DNA of 61,202 bases from Lingula anatina. Lineage: Eukaryota; Brachiopoda; Lingulata; Lingulida; Lingulidae. Shown here one piece after another: positions 1-13,400 of this stretch (positions are counted from its first letter, which is position 1; each line of letters opens with the position of its first letter). The position numbers and the translations under genes were made by a program. The stretch covers positions 41,787-102,988 of the forward strand of contig NW_019775931.1 of assembly GCF_001039355.2 (NCBI RefSeq), given 5' to 3'. The notes under the pieces were generated by a model. It searched no databases. It worked only from the letters and a program-made list of their open reading frames with translations, and was not told the origin of the DNA.

Positions 1-3000
1 GGTTATGAAAATGTTGGGCTCACCCTGAGCAACGATGGTAACTTGAACGCATTTGAAAGTGCCGTTACTTTAAAGCTCCCTCAGAGGCAGAATATTCGCC
101 TGACCTGGGACAAAGCCAGCACCAAGGTTACTGTTGATGGGTCCATCCCAGTTGCCAAAATTGACACCATTGAAATTAGACATGAGGGGTCTCTGCGCAG
201 CTTCTCCACTTCAGGCAACCTCCGCACTTCATACCGTGGTCTAAGAAATGTTGGAATCTCCTGTGAACACAGTGGAGTTCTGAGACGCTTCAACTCTAAA
301 TGCACTCTCAGACTGCCAGAGGAGCAATCTGTTAATGTGAACTTCAACCTCCAGAGCAAGACCTTCAACTTTGAAGCTAAACTGCCTTTCGCTGATACCT
401 CTGCCACCATGTCCCATGCTGGAGGACTTAACAAGTTTGAAACAAAACTTGGCCTTGAAGACAAGTGGAGCCTTGAAGCTGAACATGACAGGACACAGAA
501 GTCAGCCCTGAGGGTGAAGACTCCAGTCAACAAGTACGAGCAGATGTCCCTTGAAGTGAGCCACACAGTTGCCTTGCCAAAAGTTGACATCACCGCGGAA
601 CTACGCACTTCCCACCCTCGTGTTCCATCCATCACTGCAGAGCTTCACCACGATGGCTTAATTGAGAAATTTAACTCTGAACTGAAGCTGACTACTCCAT
701 TCACCAACATGAACTCTCAGTCTCTGCGTGTCGAGTACGAGGGCCAGCCTCAGAATTTTGAAGGCAAGGTCGCAGTCACCACTAGCATTCCCAAGTATGA
801 ATCTGTGATTTATGAGGTGAAGCACCAGGGCAACTTGAGAAGCTTCAAGAGCAGTGCCTCTCTCGAGTATGGTGACTACAAGAAGATAGAGGGAGCCATT
901 AACATGAAACTGCACAATTTGGCACAGGCACAGGGTAGTATCAACTTCAAGAGCCCAATCCCGAACTTTGACGACATGTCTCTTTCATTCCGTAACAGAT
1001 TCAATGCAAGGCAAAAGAGTGTAAGTCATGCTAGCTCTGTGTCCTGGACTCAGGGTAAAAAGATAACTGTTGATGCCACCTACGACAACAACGCTGGCAA
1101 TCTGAAGCTCACCACTCCATTCGAGAATCTGAGGGAACTGGTGCTGGATCTGACTGGCAAATACCAGCCATGGGACATAAACATGAAGGCCAATGCTGAC
1201 TACAATGGTGACAGGTGGTTGTCTCTTGACTCCGCCTATTCTGGAACAAACCACCACATTGGAAGAATGACTGTTACCACTCTGTGGGCACCACTCCGCC
1301 AGGCCTCAGTTGACTTTGATGGCAAGTTTGACCTGACGGACATGAGCCTGAAGACAGAGATTCAGCACAATGGGCGCAAATGGGTAGATGGAGAGATGAT
1401 GTACAGAAAGAATCAGAATCGCCATGTCGGGCGTCTTGCTCTTCGCCAACCGCACCCCATGACTCACAATTTTAATGTCCTCTATGCTCCAAGGCAGGTT
1501 GATGGTGATGCCACTATTAACTGGAACACCAGAAATCAGAATTCCAAGATCCAGATGGAACTGAACGTTCAGGATAGGAGATACAAGAAGGAGGTTGTGT
1601 TGAAGGCTGTCCTGCCATCCCGCACTGTTGGGTTGACCACCACCACAGAGTCTCGTAATGGCTTGAGCCACAAAACCGAGCTTACCTGGGACCAGGCTAG
1701 GGACAGAAAAGTTGCCTTGGAGTTCAACCAAGAGGGTGACAAATATGACGGCAAGCTGACCACTCCAATCCGTTCTCTGGCCATGACGCTGGACAAATCA
1801 AAGAGCTACAGAAGCCAAAAGGTTGAAGGTGAACTTTTGTGGGATGCTGATCGTGACCAAAGCAAGAAATTGACACTGAAGGGACAGATGAACCAACTCC
1901 CAGACGGCGCTGCCATTATCACTACTATCAAACACCCTATGCTCCGCAGGGTAGGTTGAATCTTTTTAAGTTTATTCACACATTATGTTGTTACTTATGA
2001 ATTGGTACAATGAGAAATTAAGTAGGACTCGTGTACATTTTTCATATGTTACTTATAAAACAAATATATTTGTTGTTACTTATGAATTGGTACAATGAGA
2101 AATTAAATAGGACTCGTGTACATTTTTCATATTTTACTTATAAAACAAATATATTAACTTCTTAATTTTAAAATTTCAGGATATTACCATCAGCTCAGAA
2201 TTCCGCAGCAACGACTCTCCCATGTACAGCGGGAAACTTGAAGTAGAATATGCTCCAGAGCCCAGCAAGAAACTGACCCTTTCATCAAAGGTCGGAAACA
2301 TCGGCACCAACAATTACACAGTAGAGCTGGAGTTCTCTCACCCCGAAAGTGGTGTAGACATAAGCATGGCTGCCAATGCTGGTGACGAGAATGGTCGCAT
2401 GACTGGAAACTTCCTCTACCGTTACCAGGACGAGAGTATGGCTCTTCGTGGTGAGATCAACAAGATCCGCAAGGAAATCCGCAGCCAGATGGTAGGCTCT
2501 TACAGTTGGATGACCCCGTGGCTTATGGAGGGCAAAATGAACACCAAGAGAGACGGTTATTTATTCGAGCTGAAGAATACCTATGAGAAGACCAGACATG
2601 GTCACCCACACACTGTCAACACTGTGTTGGACGTTAACACTGAGGCCCCTGCATTTGACTTGAAATCCACTGGATCCCGTAAGTAAACTAACCATATCTG
2701 CTTTCCAAATCATCCAGAAATACAATTTTTGAGCATGTATTGTATTTATTTCACATGTCAAAGAGTACTGACCGTAAAATTTTAATAATCAACAGACAGT
2801 AGTTTTTTAATCTACAGAAAGTAGTTTTTTTGTTCTTTTAAGCATTTATCATTTTAAATCATTTTTCATTATTTATTTCAATTATTTTCTTTTGAAAGAT
2901 GGCAAGATCTATTCTCACATCTTCGCCAAGTACCCCAACAGCTCTGCCGTGCTGTTCAAAGCCATGCACGACATGGGAGAGGGACCAGTTGATGATGCTG

Positions 3001-6000
3001 AGATCTTCATTAACTTGATCGGAAACCACCTTCTCCATGAGAAGTACTACCTCCGTTTGGCCATGAAGGATGACATCAAGGTATATATATTTTGATATTG
3101 GATACGTTTGCATACTGTTTTATATTCTCCATTAAAGCATTTGACAGTCTTTATTTTTTTAAGAAATACACCTATTGCAAGAATTTAGAGACATTTTTGA
3201 GGATGAATTAGAATGGTGCGTGAGAAGTATTAAAATAGATTGTTGGAAATTTTATTTAACTTACATTCATATACATATTAGGCTTACTTGGGAAGCGTGA
3301 GGGACTATTATGCTGAGAAAAGAAAACAGTACATGCAGAGCCCCAATACCCTCTACACTCCTGAGGTAGCCAGCTTCAAGAGAGAGATGGAGCCTGTTTT
3401 GAGTTACCTGAATGGAGAACTGAGTTCTTTTGAAAATGACTTTGCCACCATGAAGCAGGAGATACGCATGATGTACCGTCGCAACGAGTTCTTCATGAAG
3501 GATATGGGCGAAGCCTACACAGCCGCTGCTAGATACATCAGGTACTGCGTTAATTAAAACAATTAACTTTTCTCTGAAATGTTCTTAAGTATTACTTAAT
3601 CAGTGTTATGAAAAATATTCATGATACTTTTAATTAAAAATCTAAGGTTTCTCATTTTTTTAGTGAAAAGATCGACGAAATGGAAAGGATGTATGAAGAG
3701 ATGAAAGTTAAGATGACTGCCAAGATTGAAGCCATTGTTGCCGAGATGGACAGAGTGAAGCGTGAGGCCATAGAATTTATGTCCACTTTGAAGGTCAACG
3801 GCATGGAAAGGTACAATCAGCTGATGGACGAGCTGAAGACTAAGTATGAGGAACTCCGCACTGAAATGATGCAGTTCTACCAGGAACAGGCACAGAAAAT
3901 GAGAGAAAAGATGCAGCCATTCGTGGAGAAGTACAACGAATATTATCGCCAGGCTATGGTTAAGATTGACGAACACAAACACGCAATTAACCACAAGATG
4001 GATGAGTACATGCAGAAGGTTCGCGCTCACCCCTACTACTCCAAAGTCTTTGACTTCCACCAGAAGAGCATGGCCAGCATCAGGGATGCTATCAACTCAC
4101 GTGACTGGATGAAACCTCTGCGTGAACTCCATTTGAACGCCCGTCAAATGCTGTCTGGCCTCCACCAGGTAGCATCCAAGAACTACGATGTTTTGTCCAA
4201 CAAATATGCCGAGGCCATCTACCAAGCCAGAGACAACATTAACGCAAAGATCGATGAGGTTCTCTCCCATCCACAGGTCGCTTACGCCAAAGATATGGCA
4301 CATCACATGGTTGAGAAGGTAAGTCCATACCAAAATGTTAACTAAATTTTAACTGTTTTTCTACGACAGAGACACCTTTGTCATCACAACTATTAGTATT
4401 TGTAATTTCAGTTACAATTTGATGTAATTTCAGTTTTAAGTGGAACATGATTACATTGAATGATATCATATGGTGTTTTCACAGGGCATGGACTACTACA
4501 AATACTACAAACTGGAGGAAAATGTAAAACATCACCTGCAGAGCATCTACGACTCTGGCCGTATGATGGCAGAGAAACGCTGGCAGAGCTTCCTCCATGA
4601 CTACCTCCAGATCAACAGAACCCGCATCATCAGATATGATCCAAAAGAATTCATCTTGGAGTTCGAAGTTTTCAACCCAATCCCACTGAAGGATCTGATG
4701 AGCATGCCCGAGCTGAACCTGGATGTCTACAGGGAGAGGCTTGACGCCATGGTGAAAAAATACACACCCAAGGATGACATGAACATGTGGGACTTGTACT
4801 ACACATACAAACCATCCTCCGATATTCGTGATTGGGTACCACCTTTCAAAGGTATGTGCACATCAATGTAATTTTTTGCCGGTTTACTTGTTATGTTAAC
4901 GATTATGTAAGACGTGCTGCGTTGAGAAATGTATGCCTACCTTGAAATTCAGTGGGAAGGTTTGAAGAAAAAATACGTGAAATCATTTTTAAATCATTTT
5001 TTATAGCCCATGCCAGCTTGATTGGTAGCCAGCATTTCATGACATTCGATCATAAGCATTTCGAATATGCCGGAAAATGCAGCTACATCCTTGCCAGGGA
5101 CTTTATTGACGGCAACTTCACCGCCATTGTCAACTATGACGGTTCAAGAGATGCTAAGAGGAAGTCCATCACTGTCTTCAGCGACGACAAATCCATCGAA
5201 ATTGCACCCGATTTCACTGTAAGTTTATTTTGCAGAATCGTGTGAAACAAATGAACTTACAATAAAAACGTAATATTCAGAGAAAAAAATTGGATTTACT
5301 TCTGTATTGCTTTTGAATAAAAAAATTTAACATATATTTATACATTTGTAATACATACGTTGACTCGGAAATTTATCTAATCTTTGTTTCATGAAATTTA
5401 GGTCCGTGTTGGAGCCATTGGTGGCGATTCCAAGAAGGAAGAACTGCCATTTGAATTCAAGTCCACCACCGTCCGTCGCCAGGGAGATGTGGTTCGCATC
5501 GATAACTCCAACGGTGTAACCATTATGTGCAACTGGGCCCACGACGTCTGCAGCCTTAACATGACCGGCTGGTACTTCGGCAAGACTGCCGGACTTTTCG
5601 GCACTTACGACAATGAAATGTCCAACGACTTCCTCACCTCCGAGAAGAAAATCACCGAGAATGCTGGTGAGTTTGCCTACAGCTGGAAAGTACAACCAAG
5701 ATGCAACAGCAGGCACAATCTTGCAAGAACTGTCCCAGCTACTGAGGGAACCGACGAGTACAACAAGTGTGCAGCCCTCTTCAAAGAGAAAACCTACTCT
5801 CCCTACAGATACTGCTTCAAGCAGGTCGACCCACAGCCATACTTCGAGATGTGCGTCAATCACATGAGCAGGTTGAGAACGGCTGATGCCATGTGCAGTG
5901 TGGCTGTAGGCTACGTGCAAGACTGCGCACGCCACGGTGTAAACCTGCGTCTGGAGTCTAGATGCGGTAAGAATTTAACGTTTGGCTCTCAAATGAAAAA

Positions 6001-7815
6001 AAAGAATTTAACGTTTGGCTCTCAAATGAAAAATGTCTTCATCCTACATACCGAGTATTCAGTCTCAAGACGTCCATTGCAGTCTTTATTCATGGATTTT
6101 CATGTTTTCATATCGTTAAGAATGTTAACATAAAAACCACTTACCAGTACAACAAAGGTTTTCGTTCCCCAGTCCTTCAACTTGAATGCATTTGTTTTCT
6201 GTAGTGCAATGCAAGTACAACAGAATTTCCAAGACTGAGGGAGAGACTTTCACGCTGTCCGATAACGGTGATGCCAATGTCCCCAAGACCGCCGACGTCA
6301 TTTTTGTCATTGAAGAGAAGACATGCAACAAGGATTTCAACTTCAAGCTGCTTACCAGAACTATTGAAAAGGACATGAAGGGACAAGGTATGCTATCGTG
6401 TCGTTCATATTGAGTCGTTAAAACGCGGAGTAATGCTACCGATAAAGAAAAGTGTCAAAACCTCATGATTTAAGGAAAGACTAGACTAGATACGATGTTA
6501 ATAAGGACACGATTGGCATGTAAGTCAATAATCCTATCACTTTATTTTCAATATTTAACCTTTGTGCTGAATGTCATTACTGTTTAACTTGGCAGGGCTG
6601 AAGAGCGTCAAGTTCGGTATAGTTGGTTATGGCGGCGCTGGCGTGCACGACATCGAGCACCAGCACACAATCCAGGGTGAACTCCTCGGGCACGCCCACG
6701 ACATCGCTTCCACAAGTATGACCTTCTTGCATGACGGAAGGAACTCTGATGCCCTAAGAGCCGTCGATTTTGCCGCACGTTATCCATTCCGCACAGGAAG
6801 CTCTAAGACAATCATCCTGGTCCCATGCTCAAGCTGCAGGAAGATGTCTGTCGACTACTCTGATATCCAGTCTCTGTTGGTTCCAAGCGGCATCAAATTC
6901 CATGTTATGATGCAGCACGAATTCCAACTGAAATCTAACAGGCGATCTCCAAAGACCAACTACATTTTCGGTGAGTGTGAACAGTCATGTATTCCGTAGT
7001 AATGTGCCAAGTATAATGGCAATGCTACAGGTAGTTTTCGTTCATTCTGTTTTTGAGCTACCGTTTTATCTCTACTTGGTCACTCATTCCACGCGGCAAT
7101 TTATACTGGTTTGTCTCAAGAAATCACACCTCTGTAACTCGGGACTGAAAAATGATGTGCTCTTTCTTCCTACAGGTGTCGACGGAAATACTGCATTCAC
7201 CAGCAAGACTTCCGACATCCAGGGCGACAGGGCTCTCTTCAAGCAGATCGCCATTCCCAAAGATCTCTGTGTGGCCTTGGCTCTCGAGACCAACGGCTCC
7301 GTCTTCAACTCTCTTAAGTTGGAACAGGGACGCTGGAGCGACAAGAAGTTGTTCGCCGACTCCGTAGCCCAGCGCGTGGCCTCCACATCTCAGCCATCTG
7401 AATGCCAGGTGTGCGAGTGTAGAAAGGGCGACCAGGAAGTGGGCATCACCGTCTGCAGAAAATGTGGCGCTACCAGCGGGGACACCTTCAAGGTAATGCA
7501 AAAATGGATTTAGTACTCAATGTAGATAGTCTCTGTGTATAGGACGTTTTTAACCCACCAGAAAGCATTCATATGAAATCGTGATACTGATTTGGAAATA
7601 TTGTAAGACATGTCCAGATAACTTACACTTGAAATATTGACCAAAATTTAATAAATTAGATTAATCTTGGTTATTTCACTTCTGCTGTTCTTAAAACGCA
7701 CTTCAAATAATGGCTCTTTCTGTTCTTATTATATTCTTCTTCTTTCTAGATGTCCGAGATGTTCCTTGATAGTTACAACTTCAACAGAGACTTACAAGCC
7801 TATCTTTCGAGATAA
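1..7815 (+). CDS. Apolipophorin/apoB-like large lipid transfer protein, 3' part (12 exons)
   Basis: Exons, all joining in frame with GT-AG sites: 1-1950 (open at the window edge), 2180-2678, 2899-3080, 3282-3541, 3664-4318, 4485-4851, 5007-5218, 5402-5966, 6205-6387, 6596-6970, 7176-7492, 7750-7815 (stop TAA). They give 1,876 residues. The first ~950 are repetitive beta-strand modules (recurring K-x-T-P-F, H-x-G-x-L-R-x-F), as in the lipid-binding beta sheets of apolipophorin and apoB. A Met/Lys/Glu-rich helical segment follows (exons 4-6), then a vWD domain (exons 7-8), a possible vWA-like fold (exons 9-10) and a Cys-rich tail (CQVCEC...CRKCG). The family builds circulating lipoprotein particles and is secreted. 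Signal peptide and vitellogenin-N domain must lie upstream. No vitellogenin polyserine tract is visible, so apolipophorin is preferred; an apoB-type name would also fit. Confidence 0.88.
1986..2155 (+). repeat. Two-copy 85-bp tandem duplication filling an intron
   Basis: The segment starting TGTTGTTACTTATGAATTGG occurs at 1986-2070 and again at 2071-2155 with only a few substitutions. It makes up most of the 229-bp intron between exons 1 and 2 of the lipid transfer protein. Neither copy is coding. A recent local slippage or unequal-exchange event. Confidence 0.9.
5007..5966 (+). other. von Willebrand factor D domain exons of the lipid transfer protein
   Basis: Two exons (5007-5218 and 5402-5966) encode a typical vWD module. 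It opens with SQHFMTFDHKHFEYAGKCSY, then has the ILARDF and FTAIVNYDG strands. The second exon has VTIMCNW..., the TAGLFGTYDNEMSNDF calcium-site-like stretch, and closely spaced cysteines towards RC at the exon end. In large lipid transfer proteins this domain lies C-terminal to the lipid-binding sheets, as here. Conservation of the GLFGxYDNE motif and of cysteine spacing makes the call firm. Confidence 0.92.
5969..6033 (+). repeat. Short direct repeat next to a 5' splice site
   Basis: A block containing AATTTAACGTTTGGCTCTCA is present twice in tandem, beginning 2-3 bases after the donor GT at 5967. It lies in the intron after the vWD exons. A two-copy duplication anchored at a 5' splice site, comparable to the arrays in the importin-5 gene. 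Confidence 0.85.
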
Positions 7816-8320
7816 ACCACAAGCACAAACATGTGACTGACCCGGATCTGATATCGAACTTTTCTTTTTAACTTATTTGGATTTCTGACCTTTTTTCATA
7901 CGGACTACGACTTCGAAAGGAAACTTTTCCCAAAGACTAGTGTGAAATTTCATAGAACATTGTGAAATTTTTATACAGAAAATCTAACATAATTTGAAAA
8001 AAAAACTTAAAAAAATCATAAACCTAGTGTTTTGTAATAATGTTTGCATTTGTGTTGTTTTAGAAAAGTACTACTCGTTGTTTATGTAGTGTTTTAACGT
8101 TTTGTATCGTGTTTACAGTAGTATAGACTGTGTTCTGTTGAAAGCTGAGACAAGCAGAGTGCAACAACAGCAATGCAACCATGCATTCCAATAATCTACC
8201 AGTATCATCATCTGTCTGTTAATAAAACAAATTTGAAGCAAATAGTGTATCATTTTCGCGTTGTGCATTTGTCCTATTTATTGTTAATATTGCAATAAAC
8301 GTATCCAATGTTAAATATTA
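7816..8320 (+). promoter_or_regulatory. 3' UTR and polyadenylation signals of the lipid transfer protein
   Basis: After TAA at 7813-7815 the sequence is A/T-rich and non-coding. AATAAA hexamers lie at 8221-8226 and 8294-8299, giving a likely 3' UTR of about 430-500 nt. The cleavage site cannot be fixed without cDNA. Confidence 0.6.
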
Positions 8321-9247
8321 TTATGGCGTTAAAATTGGTTTCTTCATCTGCCAAAAAATTTAAATAACTTGTAATGCAATCGTACCGGTTAGGTCAGTAC
8401 TTGAATGTTTGGCCAAGACTTCAAAATCTTAATTATAAGTGACGCGGTAAACATCATTCATGTTTGGCGACTAGGATGTATAAGTACAATCTGGTAAAGT
8501 TCTTCAGTAATGAAATTCTTTGGATATCTCCTCGTAACAATATTTCATTAAACTATACGTATTATTTCGTCCTTGTGCTTGTAAAATGAAATGAACTTAA
8601 ACATGCTTGGTACCACATTACAGTACTTATTGAGATTAAAAGCCGCCCTTATAGTGGTAATGTTATGTTACATTAAGGGAAGTTTATCTAAGATAGACAT
8701 CGCAGTTTTCACCGTGAAATAACTGATGTTTCGTCTTAAACTCGAGTGCACACATGCAACCCGACATGTTTTTTCGTGCGACTGCATTGTCTTTAGTATA
8801 ACTATATGTATTTCCGCGGCAAAAAGGACAAACATTTTCTCTTAAAACCTTCCTTAACACCTATGCTTATGAAATGGGCCCGGTTTGTGAACAAATTGTA
8901 GAGCCAAAACTAAATGTGCCAGGACAAAGCAAATTTCCAATTTTGCCTATATATTTATTCTACATACACACATAACGAAGAGAGCAATCCATCTCCTCCT
9001 CCCCCCTCCCCTTCACATCGAAACAACGTCTAGAACTCTAGAAAACTCGATCGATACGTTGGACATCAACGTTAGTTAGGCGTACAGTAGTTACTGATCA
9101 CAAATACTATTGAAGTTGGGGGTGCTGAGACAGGTCGCAATTAAGTCACGCTGAACTAACGATGAAAACCCCTTTCTCAAACTCCGATGTTTTTGCAACG
9201 TTTTCAGCATAACACATTATATGGATAGAATATCTATAACTGTATGG
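8320..9247. other. Intergenic, no gene seen
   Basis: A/T-rich sequence with frequent stops on both strands. A C-rich run lies near 8993-9015. I see no coding exon, tRNA or obvious transposon end before the MITE at 9248. Confidence 0.5.
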
Positions 9248-9617
9248 TTAAAGGGATAATAATTCTTCTTTTTGGCAAAAAAATTAATTTCCCTGGAGTA
9301 AACAACAATTTTCCCATACTTATCAATGGTTAATGAATCCATTTTTACATTCTTAGTTAGTCCCTGTTTTTTTTTTCCTAAAGAGTTTGTTTTTTTTTTT
9401 TTTTTGTTTTTTTTTTGTTACAATCTCTTAAGAAATTATTACAGAGTATAGCCATCTATGGAGGTCACTTGGTTTAAAGACAAGCTCAGATATCAGAATA
9501 ATAGCTTTAACTGCCGTTTTTTTGTGGTAAAACAGAATATATTATATTTCTATGAGTTGTTCACTATGTTTTTATTGTGAAATATAGAACTCATACAAAG
9601 AGTTATTATCCCTTTAA
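9248..9617. mobile_element. MITE flanked by TTAA (family A, copy 1)
   Basis: Ends are inverted repeats: TTAAAGGGATAATAATTCTT on the left and the reverse complement of TTAAAGGGATAATAACTCTT on the right. The outermost TTAA on each side reads as a target-site duplication around AGGG...CCCT. A second family member lies inverted at 31663-31971; the two share the interior around ATAGCCATCTATGGAGGTCA and GGTAAGTATGGGAAAAT (in one orientation or the other). No ORF inside. TTAA duplication fits Kolobok- or piggyBac-type mobilisation; the AGGG start is unlike the CCC start usual for piggyBac. Confidence 0.85.
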
Positions 9618-9618
9618 A

Positions 9619-10119
9619 TACAGACTTGACATTTAATATGAATTTTTTTTCCAAAACATTTTTCATCAGTTTTTTCCTATTTTGCTTACTGATAGACGAA
9701 AATAAAGATTATAATCGTATTTTAATAACTTTTATTTATCTCTTTGATGTCATTGTGACATCAGTTCATAAACTGAGTTCGCCAGTGAAGCAAACAAAAA
9801 TACATTGCCTATTCTATGTCATACAACAACCATTAAAGAGTTATTCGCCCCACAAAGGACCCTCATGTCAGTGGCTAGTCACAGCAATAGTCGGTGATAA
9901 GCCTGACCTCTCCTGGTTGCTACCAGGGCTCTCAATCGGCAAGGCATTCCTTCCTAGGTTTTTTGAGTTCAATCTGGAATAACATTCCAGGCATCGTCAA
10001 AACTTGTCTAATTTGGTCCAGTTTTGTTACATGGAATCGTAGTTTATAGAAAAAGAACGCATTTTTACCTAGGCATACCTTCCAAACCGAAATATTCCAT
10101 ATTATATGTCAAGTCTGTA
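9619..10119. mobile_element. TA-flanked foldback element (MITE), about 500 bp
   Basis: Terminal inverted repeats of roughly 28 bp: TACAGACTTGACATTTAATA on the left and, read inward from the right end, TACAGACTTGACATATAATA. TA is present at both outer ends, as expected for a Tc1/mariner-type TA duplication. It abuts the MITE ending at 9617. The interior has no transposase-like ORF, so it is non-autonomous. Confidence 0.8.
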
Positions 10120-10463
10120 TGTTATTTCGTATGAGCTTTGTCATACGCGAACGAACATTAAACAAGGACTGTACAGTTACTGCGATCGATGATCCAATTT
10201 GTTCGTTGTCCCAACCCGAACTTTTGTTATGATATAACCGATAAAATTGGAAACCTTTGTCGCATATGATTTGTTTTACGTGCCTTTTTATAATAACTCA
10301 TAGATTATCCAACATTAATACCAGCTCGTTGTTTATACATTCAACGGGAGTCTTTGAATTTTTTTTGCTTAACCTTCGCTACTTATTTATCCGCATTTTC
10401 AAAGTCGATAAATAATTGATTGACTTTAAGGCAACGGATTTTTCATTCTTGCCCGAATACATC
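10120..10463 (+). other. Upstream region of the PAN-like gene, no feature resolved
   Basis: A/T-rich stretch between the TA-flanked element and the first ATG. It presumably holds the promoter and 5' UTR, but I cannot point to a convincing TATA box or initiator. Confidence 0.4.
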
Positions 10464-13400
10464 ATGGCGCGAAGATGGAACTCTCGTCTTTTTCTTCTGA
10501 CAGTCTTTTTAGCTGTGTTGGTACTCACGGTGTTAGGTTATAAGGAAGCTTGTTTAGCGAACGGTCCTCGGTCATCGTACGTTAACATCGTTCCTGTGAC
10601 CGAAGCGGGTAAGCTTTAGCACTGCGATTATTTTTTTAATACATAAAATTATATATATATATATTGAATAAGATAACATATCTGTATTAACTAGTGTATT
10701 TGTGATCGTTTTCAACAAAATTTTGCTTCTGCAGAACTAGTCCAAAATCTTGAAATATATTTGAAGTACAAGATCTTAAATCCCAAAAGATTGTAGTAAT
10801 GAATAGAACTAATGCCGTATGAGTATTTAAAAGGTCCAAATGTCCAAAGCATTTACATCTGAATCTTTTACAACGTATGGGTTGTAAAAAAAGGGGGGAA
10901 ATCGCGTAGGAAATTATTCGCTTAATCAATTATGGTGTATTTGTAATTGTTAGACGTTGATCTTCCAAAGGGCGGGGGAAACAATGCAATATTCCATGGT
11001 ATGTTTTCCTTCCTTTTTTCGCAATGATTTGCCTTCTCCAAATTCAAATGATGGTTCATCTTTTGGTTAAACAATATTCGCTCAGGTGAACATTAAACTT
11101 TTCAAAGAAATTAAAAATTTCTTCACCCTTTCTCATTATCGCACCTAGCCTACAATGCGTCCTTCGGGGTTGGTACCGTGCAAGCCAAAAACCCAGGCCA
11201 CTGTGGTTTGTTTTGTCTTCAGAATCGTGCCTGCGTCACTGCGTTATTTAACAGAAAATCTGGGGACTGCAACTTGATGTTGGAAACGCTGCACGATATG
11301 TTGTTTAGGGAAAGTTCTGTTATGTCAGCCGCAAACGCCACTGACTGGTTCCTGGTCAATATGAGGAACACGGGAGTAAGTATAAATTTGAATTCTTTAT
11401 CAAAATTTTTATTTGCCCCTTGACGTACGTGCACCTCCGTATCTTGGGTGGAAATCCATGATTTTTGTTTCATCGTAATTATTTTATAAGCTGCGTTTCA
11501 AACTTACACTTATCTTTAAATGAAGCATGAAAATAAAAATATTTTTGTGTAATTTTAATAAGCGTAGAGTCATGCATTCAACAAGGGAGGCCGGCGTGCT
11601 TGTACGTCCGCCCGCCGTATGCGATTCTCTACCAGAGCCCATACTAGCTGTTACATGTATAAAATTTTCATTGATTTCACCATCCGTATCCCTTTTTACC
11701 TAAAGGTAAACTAGGTCTTCTGGCGTTGTTTTTGCATGTTCGATTTAGAACTTGATGATTTAGAGAATTGTGTCATGTTTTTTTTTTTACATTTTGTTAT
11801 TCGTTTATTATTTTTCTTCGAATATGTTACATTAATCTTGAAAAGGTCAAGATTGTGCCATTGACTGGGCCTTTGAAAGCACATCTGTTCATTATATGCA
11901 GCATGTGAAGTATAGAAGCCTTGTGCTCTTTGTTTACCTACGCACTTCACATAGGCCTGCTTTTCCTACTCTCTTCGAGGGCTTGTTACAAGGGCGTCCT
12001 TCGTCTAATTAAGTACCTGCTGGAAGGGACTCTGGTGATAGGGAGTTTTTCTGTTCTATATATTTAGACCCTCCTTGGTGTTTTTATGTAATCATAAATC
12101 ATTGTCTGCATCAGGACTTTTCTCCTTGTGTCTGAAGAGTTACATGTAGCTAAATGGTCACATTATTTTATGAAATTGTCCTTTTTTGATAAGATAGAAC
12201 TTTTTTGTACCTTAAAAATATAACAATTATAAATAATAAATGTAATATCTCTACGCCACATGAAAAATTGACATTTGTATGTATCAGTATAGGCCTATGT
12301 GCAGGGAAATTATTTCAGACATGAATTTTTTTATCGTAGCAGCATAATGAATACAACTGTGTTTGAGTAGGAATCAAGGCGCATTACTGTGATAGCCCAC
12401 AATTTGAAAAAGTCCGGTAACATGTTTATTACTATTCTGAAAGAAAATTATACGCTGCTGAGTCTTACTGTTTTACAGTAAAGTACTATCAGTAGGGTTT
12501 GGGGCACAGAACTAGAAATCTAACAGATATAAGTAGCGATTTTACAGTCTTATGAAGAGAAGCACTATCATTCAAACAAATAAATCTCCAGGTGAGAAGT
12601 ACTAGTACCCATTCATTCATTGATCTTGGCGTGTCGGGCCACTACTGGCGGGTGGTCATTTCATTTCCTGGTGCCAATAGTCTTCCCAAATACTTGTATT
12701 CCTCGACTTCCTCCAGTAGTTCTCCATCGATTGATATTCCATCCCTCTTTTGTCGTACTACTCCACAACAAATGCATAATATATACATTAATATAGAGTG
12801 TATTCTCATTTGATTTGCATTGATTTGTAGCATTGCAAGTGATACTTTTTTTTTTGCTGCAAGAATCGATTTTCTTCGTGTTAATTGCTAGAAACCCAAA
12901 ACACATAATACACAACAAAAGTTTAAATGGTTTAGACGAACTTCTTACAATACAAAAAGTGCAACCTTCCCTTTGAACTGGCGGATTTAGCATTTTGCCT
13001 GGGAGCACAAGGATAAAAAGGCAAGGCGAATGAGAGATCATGACATTTTTCCAACAAAATATAGCACTTAGAGATGGAAAAAAGCACTTGCTTTGTCTAC
13101 TGCCGCTCGTTTTAGTGGTTTGTTTGGAGAGAGAGGGAGGAAGTAACATCTTTGGCTAAGGCGGAAGCATATTCCCGCTGCCCCCCTCCCCGATCTGCAA
13201 TCGTTTTTACTCGAACAAACTTAGCTTCCATTAGGGAGTTGTCTATAAATACAAACAATAAACGCATAACATAAGGCACATTGATCTGCACGATATTGAT
13301 CAAACGGATAAGCTTTTAAAATGATTTTGTCGCAAGTGACAGACCTATATGCACATTTTTTTGTATCTTTTTGGGTGTCAATTTTACAAGAATATCATAG

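Noticed and set aside
1-7815. Vitellogenin as the identity of the first gene
   Set aside because: No polyserine region is visible in this part, and the long run of repeated beta-strand modules before the helical segment and vWD fits apolipophorin/apoB-type proteins better; the diagnostic N-terminus is outside the window.
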